A stretch of DNA of 64,000 bases from Valencia hispanica (lineage: Eukaryota > Chordata > Actinopteri > Cyprinodontiformes > Valenciidae), in NCBI GenBank assembly GCA_963556495.2, contig OY747716.1:10926571-10990570 (forward strand), given 5' to 3'. How positions within the stretch are numbered: the first letter of the stretch is position 1; each line of letters starts with the position of its first letter. Shown here in pieces: positions 10,851 through 22,033 of this stretch. The notes beneath the pieces are model-generated. The model saw nothing but the letters and a program-made list of their open reading frames with translations, had not been told where the DNA came from and ran no database searches. Both the position numbers and the translations under genes were made by a program.

Positions 10851-11795
10851 TTAAAGATTAACTAAACCCCAAAACAACTTTTTTTTGCTTCTAAACTGTA
10901 TAAATGGGTATTTACCAATGCAATCTTTCAGTTTCTGGGATTGTTTTTACATTTTCGTGTAAACTTGTTTAATTCTACACTTTTTGGTCTAAAAACGTCT
11001 TAATGCTGCCCTCTTAGGGTTGAACGGTGGCTACTGCATTTGAATTTTGTGATTGGTGGAGAGCGGTACATATTTACGTCACAGGCATCGACTGTGTCAC
11101 AGCCATGGTCTCTTCAGACACGTCCCGTGGGTTTGGGTATAAAACTATCAGACATACCGGCCCTGTGGCGAGTTTGGAGTGGGATTGCATTTTTCAGGTT
11201 ACCATTATTATTACATTAGCACTTAGTTAGCATAGCTAACATACTGTTTTGAACATTAACCTATGTTAGACTGAGACTGGACCTATCCTGTCTTCTTCTG
11301 CCTCAGCAGCACCGGCCTCGGGCAGCGCTGACTCAGCACCCTGAGCCAGCAATTCGAATTGATACGGCTCGCGGCCGCTGAGCTCCATAAAGCCTCCCTC
11401 TACCTCTCTACCTCCGGTGAAGGGGGAGGAGATCCGCTGGCTCAGGGCGCTGAGTCAGCGCTGCCCGAGCCCGGTGCTGCTGAGGCAGAGGAAGACAGGA
11501 TGGGTCCAGTCTCTGAGTGGTAATGCTAACATAGGCTAACGTTCAAAACAGATGAATGTCGATCAAAACTCGCAAAACTGCCAACGTCGCTTTGGTCGCT
11601 GTCCATGTTTCAGTGTCAGATTAAGTGAAGTGTCACTGTCCTGCTGAACACCCCCCCCCGCCCCCCCCCCCCCCGCCACTCATCCTCCACACTTGGCCAC
11701 GCCCCTCCGTTCTTCCTGGCACCGCCCACTTTGTAGAATTTTCAAATGTCTGGGGGCGGGGTTATGATTTTTCATGGGGTTCAGTTACACTTTAA
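10851..11795. mobile_element. MITE with TTAA ends (family 2), containing a fold-back
   Basis: TTAAAGATTAACTAAACCCC at the left pairs with TTAAAGTGTAACTGAACCCC from the right end reverse-complemented. TTAA lies at both ends (10851-10854 and 11792-11795), a piggyBac-type target. The body is 945 bp with no transposase. The centre is a GC-rich fold-back (separate entry), and a poly-C tract lies at 11648-11677. Confidence 0.75.
11273..11513. repeat. Long inverted repeat (fold-back) inside the TTAA MITE
   Basis: Arms 11273-11350 and 11436-11513 are about 78 bp each and nearly perfect reverse complements (shared block CCTCAGCAGCACCGG and GGCAGCGCTGACTCAGC), with only a few substitutions. The 85-bp loop contains GCGGCCGC at 11371-11378. 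A transcript would form a strong hairpin. Confidence 0.9.
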
Positions 11796-12887
11796 GTAAA
11801 AGTTCTTTGGGGGAGGTGTGGCTAAAGCTTTATTGTTTAATGTCTTAATTCTTAAGTCTGTTTTATATTATCTACCTCCTTTGTGTGAATCTAAATGCTT
11901 CCATTACCTGTCACTTTGCTGCTGTTACAGCAGAAGTTTCCCTTTGTGGGACGATAAAAGGATTATTCATGAAGTTAAGCATTACCGTATTTTAATTTGG
12001 AAAGCTCATGTTTGAAAGAGGAAGTGGTGTTGCGCCGAACAAGATTGACTAGTCCGTGATTCGTCAACTTCCAGGAATTAGCTGGAGAATCAGTACAATA
12101 CGTTTGTAAAAACGGGTGTTTAAGTAACTGTTTTTTTAGACTTCCAGACCCAGTCTTCATCAGTCTTCATCAGTTTCGGAATCTATTGTGATTGTTTACA
12201 AACAGAGAATCGCGGCACATCGGTTGTAAGAAAGAAGTTTGTGGCTCGCTTAGCTGGTTAACATTTAATAGCCAACTGAAATAGGTGAATCCAGCAACGG
12301 ACTTTATTTCAAAACATTTTTACCCCATTTTAGTTATTAATTCGATGGCTAAGGTGAACCTTAGAGTGGTTGCCCGCGTTGTTTCTGATGCATTTTCTTT
12401 TTTTTTTTTATTCAAAAGACTAAAATAGCTTTCATATTGCTACTTGGATCTGTATTGTGTTGGATGTCAATATATGTCCGATTCTAACCGTGCATTTCCC
12501 ATCTGTTATTTCTATTTACTACTGAGTAGGCTATATTTATCAAAAGCATTAGTTAAACATTGAAAACACCGTTCCTCTAGTTTATTACTGAATGGCATCG
12601 TTTCTCATAGAATTTCTGGGCCAAACGCAGCCACTCCCTATTCATGAACACAGAGTGACTCCTGAAGGGTTTGTTTAAGTTTTTACGTTAAACCAGTTTT
12701 AATCAATTACAATAGTTCAAAATTTATATTACCATTTAACTTTGTGCATTATTTACCCCCCCTAGGCTTTTATTGATTAGCACAAATCTATCAACTGCAA
12801 CTCAGTGAGTAAAGCATACCCTTTTAAGTGCTTATCACCCATTCTTATTAATAATGTTTATAGTCAAAATCTTTTTAATTAAAGGTT
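11796..12887. other. Unassigned spacer
   Basis: No gene or repeat recognised. A short tandem CAGTCTTCAT duplication lies near 12151-12170. Small frames at 11818-12015 and 11975-12160 overlap in opposite directions and are not supported. Confidence 0.3.
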
Positions 12888-13239
12888 GTTGTTTTTTTAC
12901 AAACAGTAAAAAAATAAAAAGATGAAAAGGGTCCTAATGCATGCACAAACAGGAGCATGCAAATGCAGGGATCATGAGAACAATATGGAGAGAAGCAAAC
13001 AAAAACAAAAAACAAACCCATCCCTTCTCTGTCACTGCCATCAATCTGTAAGTACAAACAAACATGTTATTACAAAGCATGAATAATCCATAGACAATCA
13101 CCAGCTCATGCTGGAGACATTATGAAGCTGCCCGATTAACCCCGCTCCCATAGCTTATGGAATGTAACTGAGAAAAGGCCCCACATCTTCTGAAACTTCC
13201 CACTCTTCTGCTGGAGTGAATACCTGATCTTTTCAAGTT

Positions 13240-16200
13240 TCAAACAGGACATAATTTCTGCCAACCACTATCTGTGAGTGGTGGGATGGTATCCCTCCAT
13301 TTAAGCAGAATGGCACGTCTAGCCAAGAGGGAAGAAAAGGACAGGGTACAACATCTTTCTGGAGATAGGGACATTCCCTCCTCAGTGACCACAAACAGGC
13401 CAGACAGGGGGTTCGGCTGCAGTCTAACTTTTAATATCAGGGATAGAGTTGAGAAAACCTCTGTCCAAAACCTAGTAAGGCTAGGACACGAGCAGTACAT
13501 ATGGATGAGTATGGCTTCAGAAGTTTTACATTTATCACAATAAGGGCTTATGTTAGGATAAAAATGTGATAATTTAGATTTGGAAGTGTGTGACCTGTGT
13601 ACCACTTTAAACTGGATTAAACAGTGATGGGCGCAGAAAGAGGATGAATTGATTTGTTTAAGTATTGAATCCCAGGTTTCCTGAAATAAGGACATGCCTA
13701 GCTCCTCCTCCCATGCTGCCCTGACCCGAGCCACGGGGGGAGATCTTAGGTTTGACAAAAGGCTATAGAGGATCGAGATGGGTCTGGGTTGCAGATAGAT
13801 GCAGTGGAGGGGAGAGGGATTGAGGAGCCAAGTAGTGTAGGGAGAGAGATGTTTTTGTCAAGGTACAGCTCCATCGCTACCCACCCAGGACAGTCGGCTC
13901 AGTCAGCGTAGAAGGACCAGAATGCCAAACAACGTAGATTTGCAGCCCAATAATAGTTGTTGTAGTAGTAATAGTAAATTTGGGAGGGCAAAGCCACCAG
14001 GGGATTTAGTCTTTTGAAGGTGGGTCTTACTAAGACGGGGACGCTTTCCCTGCCAAATGTAAAAGGAAAAAAATCGAATCAAGCTGGTTAAAGAAATGAA
14101 TGGGTATAAAAATAGGCAAGGCCTGAAAAAGATATAAAAATTTAGGCAGGATGATAATCTTTATGGAATTGATGAGCCCTACAAGAGACATATGCAAAGT
14201 TGACCACTGTGTCAATGTTTGTTTACTATGGTTTAATAAAGAAATTAAATTTTCTTTAAATAGGTCTTTGTTTTCTTGTGACTGATATTCCCAAATACAA
14301 GAATATGTTTTTTTTTCAACTCTAAAAGGAAAGTTTGAATAGTCCAATATGATTGCTTTATTGTTCATGGGAAAAAGCTCACTTTTGCTCAGATTCAATT
14401 TGTAGCCTGACAACTTTCCAAACTGACTGAGCAGCGACAGAGCTGAGGCCAGTGAGGTGAAGGGATTTGAAATAAACAGCAAAAGGTTGTCGGCGTAAAG
14501 TGAAACTTTATGTTCTGTGGTTCCTCTGCATATACCAGTTATGTCCTTAAAGCTTCGGAGGGCTACAGCAAGTGGCTCAATAACCATATCAAAAAGCATG
14601 GGGCTCAGTGGACATCCCTGCAGAGTTCCTCTGTGTAAAGAGAATGATTTTGACTGCTGGGTGTTGGCTCAAATAAAAGCAGTAGGGTACGAGTATATTA
14701 GTTTTACCCATGAGGCGAAGTTTGGACCAAAGTTGAATTTGTCAAGCACTGCAAATAGAAAATTAAACTCAACACGGTCGAAAGCCTTTTCGGCATCAAA
14801 AGAAATAACACACACGGGGACCACATCAGGAGAAGTATGTATAATATCAAATAACCGGCGTATGTTAAAATATGGGTGTCTGTTTTTATAAAGCCCGTTT
14901 GATCTTTGGAAATAATTGTAGGGAGGACTTTCTCTAACCTACGGGGCAGAACCTTGGCTAGGATTTTGGCATCAGTATTTAAACGAGAAATGGGCCTGTA
15001 TGAAGCACATTCAATTGGGTCTTTCCATTTTTTAGCAATGAGGGTGATACAAGCCTCAAAAAAGGGTTGAGGGAGAGATCCTAACCTAAAAGAGTCAGAC
15101 AGGACTAGGCACAGCTGTGGGGAGAGCAGTGAAGAAAACTTTTTAAAGAATTCTGCCGGAAACCCATCAGGTCCGGGACCTTTTCCTGACTGCAATGAAG
15201 ATATGGCTGTTGTGATTTCTGAATTAGATATGGATTCATCGAGTGTCTTCCTAAAATCAGGCGACAATGCAGGGATATCAAGATTGTTCAGAAAATCAGT
15301 AATAGTTTCTTGGTCAGTTTGGGACTCGGAGGAGTAAAGTTGGGAATAAAGGTCCTTGAATGTGTCATTAAATTCGGAAATGGTCTAAAGTTGTGCTGCC
15401 ACTTGGCAGTCGGATCTCAGAAATACTTTGTTTTGCTCTAGAGCCTCGAAGTTGGTTGGCCAATAACTTATCTGTTTTGTCACCGTGTATGTAAAACTGT
15501 GCCTTGTTTTTCAAAAGCATACATTCAACTGAATGAGTTGTGAGTAGGTCAAATTTGGTTTTAAGTTCCAGTCGTTCTTTAAAAAGATCTGGATTTTGAG
15601 TTTGGCTATACTGTTTATCAATCTCTTTAATTCTGTTGGTTAAGTCGACGCAGGATTTCCGTTTCAATTGTGCAGTGTATGATATGATCTGACCTCGAAG
15701 ATAAGCTTTGAGGGCGTCCCAAACAATCAGGTTAGATGTCTCAGGAGAAGTATTTGTTGCAAGAAAAAAGGCAATCTCTTTCTCTATTAATTTCACAAAG
15801 ACATCATCTGACAGAAAAGTTGAGTTGAACCGCCAGCATTTACTGCTCCGTGGGATGCCAGGGAGGGATAAACTCAGAACGATGGGGGTGTGGTCTGAAA
15901 TGATGATGCTCTGGTAGGTACAGGACTGGACCGATGACATAAGTTGGTTATCAATGAAAAAATAATCAATTCTGGTATAGGTATGATGAACGTGAGAAAA
16001 AAAGAATAATCTCTATTATTTGGATGTAAGGTACACCACATGTCGCAGACACCGTGGGAATGCTCGAATAAGGAAGGCTGATTTACTTATTGTGCTGGTG
16101 GTGTTAGAGGAGCGATCCAGGACCGGATCTAGCCAACAGTTAAAATCATCTCCAAGCATAAGAGCATACTTGTTGAGGTCGGGCAGTAGTGAAAACAACT

Positions 16201-16610
16201 GCTTAAAAACTGACATTGTCTGAGTTGGGAGCATATACCTTCACAAACACAACTAGTGTGCTGAACAGTTTCCCAGAGACAATAACATATCTACCAAACC
16301 TTTCAGAAATCACATTGTGAGGCTCAAAAGAAATATTGTGACTAATGAGGATTGAAACTCCCCTGGCCTTGGCCTGAAAAGAAGAGTGGAAATGCTGCCC
16401 CTTCCAGCCAGTTAAGAGACATTCATTCTATGAACAACGGACATGCGTTTCCTGCAGAAAAGCTATCTCTGTTTTCAGTTGTTTAAGATGTGAAATGACC
16501 TTTTTTCTCTTAATGGAGTGGTTTAGACCTTTAACATTCCAGCTCAGAAAATGTATGTATCTGTCCATACAGACATATGATGACTGCAGTGTATGCAGAG
16601 AGGTTTCGAT
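13240..16610 (-). pseudogene. L1 ORF2 (endonuclease-reverse transcriptase), broken
   Basis: APE-type endonuclease begins with FLSWNVKGLN and later EIAFLQETHV (about 16570-16430), with LMLGDDFNCWLDP (about 16100-16150) matching the conserved G-D-F-N region plus an inserted Asp. RT shows KGPGPDGFPAEFF and YRPIS (about 15190-14990) and the catalytic box at 14486-14497. The C-terminal zinc-knuckle-like CDKCKTSEAILIHMYCSCPS lies at about 13555-13496. The frame is interrupted at least five times. The RT box reads Y-A-D-N instead of Y-A-D-D, so even a repaired frame would lack a catalytic aspartate. Confidence 0.85.
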
Positions 16611-17176
16611 GACAATAGCAGGGTATAACCAAGGCAGCCGAATACAGGACAAAAATGGCTAATAGAAGACAAAATAAATAGTAATATAGTGTTACTGGTA
16701 GTGACAGAGACCCTCCCCACCCCAAACCCCCAAGTTAAGAAAGCTGCTAAAAAGTAAAGCAGCAAGCTCTTCCCAACTAACATTATACAAACACTATTCT
16801 TCCTGTCTAACAACCTATTCTAACTCTGGTGTAATAAATACAATAAGTCCAAACACTGAAGCACAGTATTTATGGTTTGAAATGCCAAACAAAGCATATA
16901 ACTTAAATATCCAGAGATGTGCATTAATTAACTGCAGAGATAATGGACCAAAGATTAAACAATATATACACAGAGAAAAAGAAAATAAGTCTATTGAACA
17001 GAACTGTGTTTTCAGATGTTTGGTTTAGCATCGCATACAAACAAATATGACTGCAGAATAGAGATACACTGAGATGAAGTGAACAGACACAACTATAAAA
17101 GTATAATCCACAAGCATCAACTGTTATATTACCAGGCCTGATGATAGGAAGATGTAAATAGCGGCTGTAACCAGTG

Positions 17177-17542
17177 TTACCTCATGTCTCTGGCGGCTGG
17201 ATAGCAGTAATATAGTTCTTTATACTGGCGCCTGCTCTGACCCTCCAGGTCAGTAACTTTAGCTTTGAGCTTAGCATTATCTTCACGGAGGTTGGCGCAA
17301 GTATCTTCAAAATCCTTTACCTGCTGGCTCAGGTCGTCTGAAGCCACCTCTAGAGACGAGACGCGCTGGCCGTGGTCCTCCACCGTGTGGCGCGTTTGGT
17401 CCAATTTCGAGTCCAAGAGGTTAAAAGAGGTTTTAAACTTTGTAGCTAATGCCTCACGGTGTTGCTCGAGTAGCATGGTGATAGCTTCCATTGTTAAGCT
17501 AGCGTCTTCTTTTTTGGCCGACTTGTTGTTTTTGGAAGACAT
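17177..17542 (-). pseudogene. L1 ORF1 N-terminal coiled coil, truncated
   Basis: A 121-codon frame starts MSSKNNKSAKKED and carries a long heptad-like region (RVSSLEVASDDLSQQVKDFE, then LREDNAKLKAKVTDLEGQSR). This is typical of the trimerising coiled coil of vertebrate L1 ORF1 RNA-binding protein. The RRM and C-terminal domain that should follow are missing: the sequence between 16660 and 17170 is not coding. The ATG at 17542 is chosen because the 5' UTR-like sequence upstream has no open frame. Confidence 0.75.
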
Positions 17543-17700
17543 TGTAAAAGTAGACTACCCTTGGTCGATTAGTGGATGAAAGTTAAAGCAATGGCTTTGT
17601 TTGCGTGGCGTAGTAGAGGGATGGATGGATGAAAATTGAGAAATTAAACGGAGCTCTCGCAGCGTGCGTCTACTCCATCAGCCTATCAACCGGAAGCCAA

Positions 17701-19084
17701 TAATGTTTAAATAAGAATAAAACACTCAACTGATAGAGGTCAGTGTCTCCTTCATATTTTCCTGTCCCCGCTCTGGTCCTAGATTGTGTTAGAAGACAAC
17801 CTGAGAGTATTTAAGATTGGTATCTATTGGGATACATTCTTCTCAAATATTCTCACTTTCCACATACATTGCAGCAGAACAACAACTTTAAAAAAGTTTA
17901 TAACGCCATTTACAGAACATGTATTGTCCAATATGCATTTAAAAAATATTCATATCTTCTTTTATAAAAAATGCAATGCAAGAAATTCTCACAACAGGCC
18001 TCAAATACTTTAGGCTGTGATAAAAACCAAGGGAGCTACAACAAAAAACTAAATGTGAAATTTATAGTTCAGGATTTGACTTTTCCCCTACACACCAAGT
18101 GATTATATATTATTTGCTTTCTTAATTTGAAAAGTGATACGTCACGGTTGACGAACTATTAAATTTTGTGTTGCATTTGCTTTTACTACAAGAAAGTAAA
18201 ACAACTGACTGAACCTTGTCGGGCTGAATCTCGAACATATTGTGTACAGTGATTCCTCCCCTGTGGACAAGGTGGTCATTCTATTCTGGAGAAAAAATGG
18301 CAAAGCAGTAAGTGCACTCTGGTTCAGTTTAATAACTGAAAGACTGAATTGAAATTGAAAATTGAATTGGTTTTCATAAGCAAAACTTACGGGACCACTG
18401 TATTGTTATAATTGGTGACCCCTAAAAATTTCAGGCATATTAATGTTAACCTAAAACAGTGAGACGTCTTCCTTTAATTATAGTCAGGTGCCTTATATTA
18501 AAACTAACAGGCACAATATGTTGCATACAATCGTCCCCACTCATATAATTTCCTGTGTTTACCCACCAGAGTGTGACAAAACCATCAGACTCCTAGAATC
18601 AAACCTTATCTCCTGACCTCTTGGCCCCTTAACAATCCTGGAAGGAGAACACAGAACACTTCATAGCGTGAGATCAATCAGTACCAGCAAAATTTCTAAT
18701 AAGTCCCACTAACGGCTCCGACACTTGAATGTTCCTCAGATAAGATTAGTATTTACCTTTCTTCCATTTCTTTAAAACCTAAGTAGCCTAAGGTTATCAG
18801 ACCAGTCATCAATCTAAATTGTGTTTTAGTTTAGTTTTTCTGTTCATATTTTAGTTGTTTAAATTATAAACAATCTTGCTTTACTGTCGGTGCACACAGC
18901 AAAGTCTTGTTATCCTTCTCTCCTCTCGCCATTTGTGACGTCAATAAGAGAGTGTTTACATTAGCGCCTTGTAAGCTGATAAAAGTTTCGTCCTTCAGAG
19001 CTGTGGCAAATTCTGAGCAGTGCTACTGTAAAAGGACCTATTTACTTTAGTTGTTAATGTTCACAGCTCCATGATTTATTACTT
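17701..19084. other. AT-rich spacer, nothing recognised
   Basis: No coding or repeat feature identified. A TGACGTCA-like site (GTGACGTCAAT) lies near 18937, and GATAAAAG near 18978 could act as a TATA box, but nothing ties them to a gene. Confidence 0.3.
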
Positions 19085-20270
19085 TCTCTATTCCATCCAT
19101 CTATCTATTCATCCATCCATTTTCTTCCGCTTATCCGGGGTCGGGTCGCGGGGGCAGCCGCTTAAGCAAGGACACCCAGACTTCCCTCTTCCCAGCCACT
19201 TGGACCAGCTCCTCGGGAGGAATCCCAAGGCGCTCCCAGACCAGCCGAGAAACATAGTCCCTCCAGCGTGTCTTGGGCCTTTCTTTGGGCCTCCTCCCGG
19301 TGGGACATGCCCGAAACACCTCACCAGGGAGGCGTCCAGGAGGCATCCTGACCAGATGCCCGAGCCACCTCAACTGACTCCTCTCAATGTGGAAGAGCAG
19401 CGGCTCTACTCTGAGCCCCCTCCGGATGACTGAGCTTCTCACCCTATCTCTAAGGGAGAGCCCAGACACTCTACGGAGGAAACTCATTTCAGCCGCTTGT
19501 ATCCGTGATCTTGTTCTTTCGGTCACCACCCAGAGTTTGTGACCATAGATGAGGGTAGGAATGTAGATCGACCGGTAAATCGAGAGCTGAGCCGAAAGGC
19601 GAAGCTCTCTCTTCACCATGACAGACCGGTACAGCGCCCGCATAACTGCAGACGCCGCACCAATCCGTCTATCGATCTCCCGCTCCATTTTCCCCTCATT
19701 CGTGAACAAGACCCCCAGATACTTAAACTCCTCCACTTGGGGAAGGACCTCATCCCCGACCCGGAGAAGGCACCCCACCCTTTTCCGGCTCAAGACCATG
19801 GCCTCGGATTTGGAGGTGCTGATTCTCATCCCAGCTGCTTCACGTTCGGCTGCGAACCGCTCCAGCGAAAGCTGTAGATCACGTTCCGATGAAGCCAACA
19901 GGACCATGTCATCTGCAAAAAGCAGAGACCCGATCCTGAGGCCACCAAAACTTATCCCCTCAACACCTTGGCTGCGCCTAGAAATCCTGTCCATAAAAGT
20001 TATGAACAGGATCAGTGACAAAGGGCAACCTGGGCGGAGTCCAACTCTCACTGGAAACAAGCCCGACTTACTGCCGACAATGCGAACCAAACTCTGGCAC
20101 CGGTCGTAAAGGGACCTAACAGGGCGTATCAAGGGGCCCGGTACCCCATACTCCCGAAGCACCCCCCACAGGGCTCCCCGAGGGCCACGGACGAGCGCCT
20201 TCTCCAAGTCCACAAAACACTGTAGACCGGTTGGGCGAACTCCCACGCACCCTCCAGGACCCATCCTAGA
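19085..20270 (-). mobile_element. Rex3/RTE-type LINE, 5'-truncated, antisense
   Basis: The minus strand carries the 3' 1.2 kb of a GC-rich RTE-clade LINE. The 3' end is a run of GATG/GATA-type repeats (the + strand shows CCATCCATCTATC at about 19095-19120), characteristic of fish Rex3-like elements. The family assignment rests on protein motifs and tail type. The 5' end is truncated at about 20270 inside the RT domain. Confidence 0.8.
19131..20264 (-). pseudogene. RTE/Rex3-like reverse transcriptase, 377 codons, truncated
   Basis: An uninterrupted frame encodes the second half of a LINE RT: GLRPGCPLSLILF (motif B region), then the catalytic box LLFADDMVLLAS (F-A-D-D at 19919-19908), the KSEAMVLSRKR motif, the EFKYLGVLF block and the long C-terminal region with RSQLRWLGHLVRM and RWRDYVSRLVWERLG. 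All RT residues visible in this part are intact, so this is the best-preserved LINE frame in the window. The fingers domain and the APE endonuclease are missing because of 5' truncation, which is normal for LINE insertions. The high GC contrasts with the AT-rich surroundings. Confidence 0.85.
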
Positions 20271-21188
20271 ACTACCAGATGATCACCAAGTCATGCAGCA
20301 ACCATTATTTGTCAAAATCAAACACACAAATAAGTCGGACTTGCTTCACCGAACTTCTATAAATGAAAATTCTAGCAAAACATCCAGCTTCATGGATTCA
20401 GAAACAAGTATTATATTGTTTTCTAAGTTAATATGCTCAGCATTCTGAAAATTATTTCATTTCTGAAAAGTTTAATAACCTTTGACACTTCCTGGGCTCA
20501 GTGGGGGAGCCAGGCTTTGGTGAACTGGTCTGCCAGGCTTTAAGGTCATGAAGTTATAGTTAGCTCATAAACTTGGACATAGTAATGAAAACGACATAAT
20601 ATGACCTGCATGATCTGACCTTAATGAACCCTTCAAATGTCATTTGACACCCCATGAATAACTGATGTCTCCCATCCTTATACGAGCATATTGGTTTACT
20701 GTACAATATGAAGTTGATTGGATTGTTACTTTTCCGATATTTACTCCTGATCATTAGCATCTGGATAACATCTATAGACTTTGTTTTTCATTGTACATTT
20801 TCTTGTATTCTAATATTTTTTTTCTTTTTCTTTCTTCTTTTTCTAAAAAAATACACTTTCACCGAATCATTAAAATCAGTTGCCTTATATGCACCAGCAT
20901 GCTAACACACACACATAGATGTGGGGTCTCTGGTGTTTAAGGAAATATTCTTGGGCTGAGGTTATCATTACTAGAGCTTGATTAATCGGTACCATGAGTT
21001 TTTCTGTGACATTGTTATTGTATTTTTATATCTATTTTTGTGTGATGTGGTTGTGTAATTCTTAGTTCGCAATGTTTGGTTGGTTTTGTCGATGTTTCTT
21101 TTTCGTTTTTTGTTTTGTTTTTCCCCCTCTCTCTGCCGTCCTGTGGGTATGGAGGCAGACTTCAATGTCTTCCTGTGTTTTCTTTGTT
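20271..21188. other. AT-rich spacer
   Basis: No supported coding sequence. A T-rich stretch (20817-20845) and a short CA run (20906-20914) are the only features. The pyrimidine-rich 21070-21188 may be the body of the repeat whose 3' end follows. Confidence 0.3.
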
Positions 21189-21490
21189 CCCCTTCCTCTC
21201 TTGTATTTTCAACTCACCCTCTCTCGTGACTTTTTGTTTCCTACCTCTCTTCTTCATCTTCCTTCTTTCTTCTCCTTAATTTTCCGTCTCCGTGTCCATA
21301 TCATCAGGAAATAAAAACCCCAACAATTCATAATAAAGATTTTTCACACATATATCAAGTGGAGTACTATAGCAAAAGCTGTACTGCTCCGCTTGTGAAA
21401 GTAAATCTGTTGGGCTTCTACTTGGTTCTCAGACACCAATTCTGAGCTCCACACTGCCAAACAGGACACGTTAAAATAAAGAAGAAAAAA
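21189..21490 (+). repeat. Unclassified dispersed repeat, 3' part (copy X1)
   Basis: Matches 27063-27345 over about 290 bp in the same orientation: CCCCTTCCTCTCTTGTATTT, TCCGTCTCCGTGTCCATAT, an ATAATAAAGATTTTT polyadenylation-like site and a hairpin formed by CAAGTGGAGTAC and GTACTGCTCCGCTTG. The layout (pyrimidine-rich block, polyA site, hairpin) suggests the 3' end of a retroposon, but I could not assign a family. Confidence 0.6.
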
Positions 21491-22033
21491 AATATCAGTT
21501 GCATAGAAAATGTTGACTGCCTGAGTTTCTCTTAAGTTTATTTTGACTGAGCAAACCCTAAATTCCTCTGTTGCAGGGCTTCAAAAACAGGTCAGAGTTG
21601 CAAAGAAGGAATCAACATCTTTCATTTCCTCACCTTGCAAGTTAAAACCCATATTCAGATGGCTGATCTTATCAACCAGAAAATGACACTACCAGCTGTA
21701 GTCATCCACTCTACACTGTCTGCTTTGTATCCAAAAGTTCTACAGTCTAACAATGTAAATGCATCACATCAATCAGTCAGTGTGCTTCTGCATGTCATAT
21801 CCTTGGCGATGACTCACGAAGGTCAAAAGGGTAAACGACAAGGCTGTGGATGTTACAAAGTCGACGTGTCAGCGGAGCAGGGACAATGTCCAGTAAAAAT
21901 ATTGTTTTTCTAGCCGCTGCCATTGTGTCCTGTGTGTATCACTGCCAGATCGTGTTCGAGCATGTGCATGTTTTTATTTCTCACATGGGTGGTGCATCTG
22001 TGGTTTCCTCACCGTCTGCCAAAGAGATAATAA
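21491..22033. other. Unassigned spacer left of LTR B
   Basis: Nothing recognised. The last four bases ATAA (22030-22033) are the left target-site duplication of the LTR that follows. Confidence 0.35.

Larger units (their letters stand above)
12888..17700 (-). mobile_element. L1-type LINE, antisense, degenerate but long
   Basis: A nearly 4.8-kb L1-clade retrotransposon lies on the minus strand. In 5'-3' order it has an ORF1 N-terminus (17542-17177), a poorly coding stretch (17160-16660), the endonuclease start (about 16600), RT (15267-14030) and the C-terminal Cys-rich region (13758-13240). A poly-T run on the + strand at about 12889-12896 marks the poly(A) end. All frames are broken. The 5' limit is approximate, and no clear target-site duplication could be read. 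Confidence 0.85.

Noticed and set aside
11351..11435. GCGGCCGC-containing loop as cloning-vector or adapter contamination
   Set aside because: It is the GC-rich loop of a longer fold-back inside a MITE with proper termini. No polylinker or vector sequence surrounds it.
19071..20109. Plus-strand frames of 112-163 codons across the Rex3 region
   Set aside because: Shadows of the intact minus-strand RT frame in GC-rich sequence.
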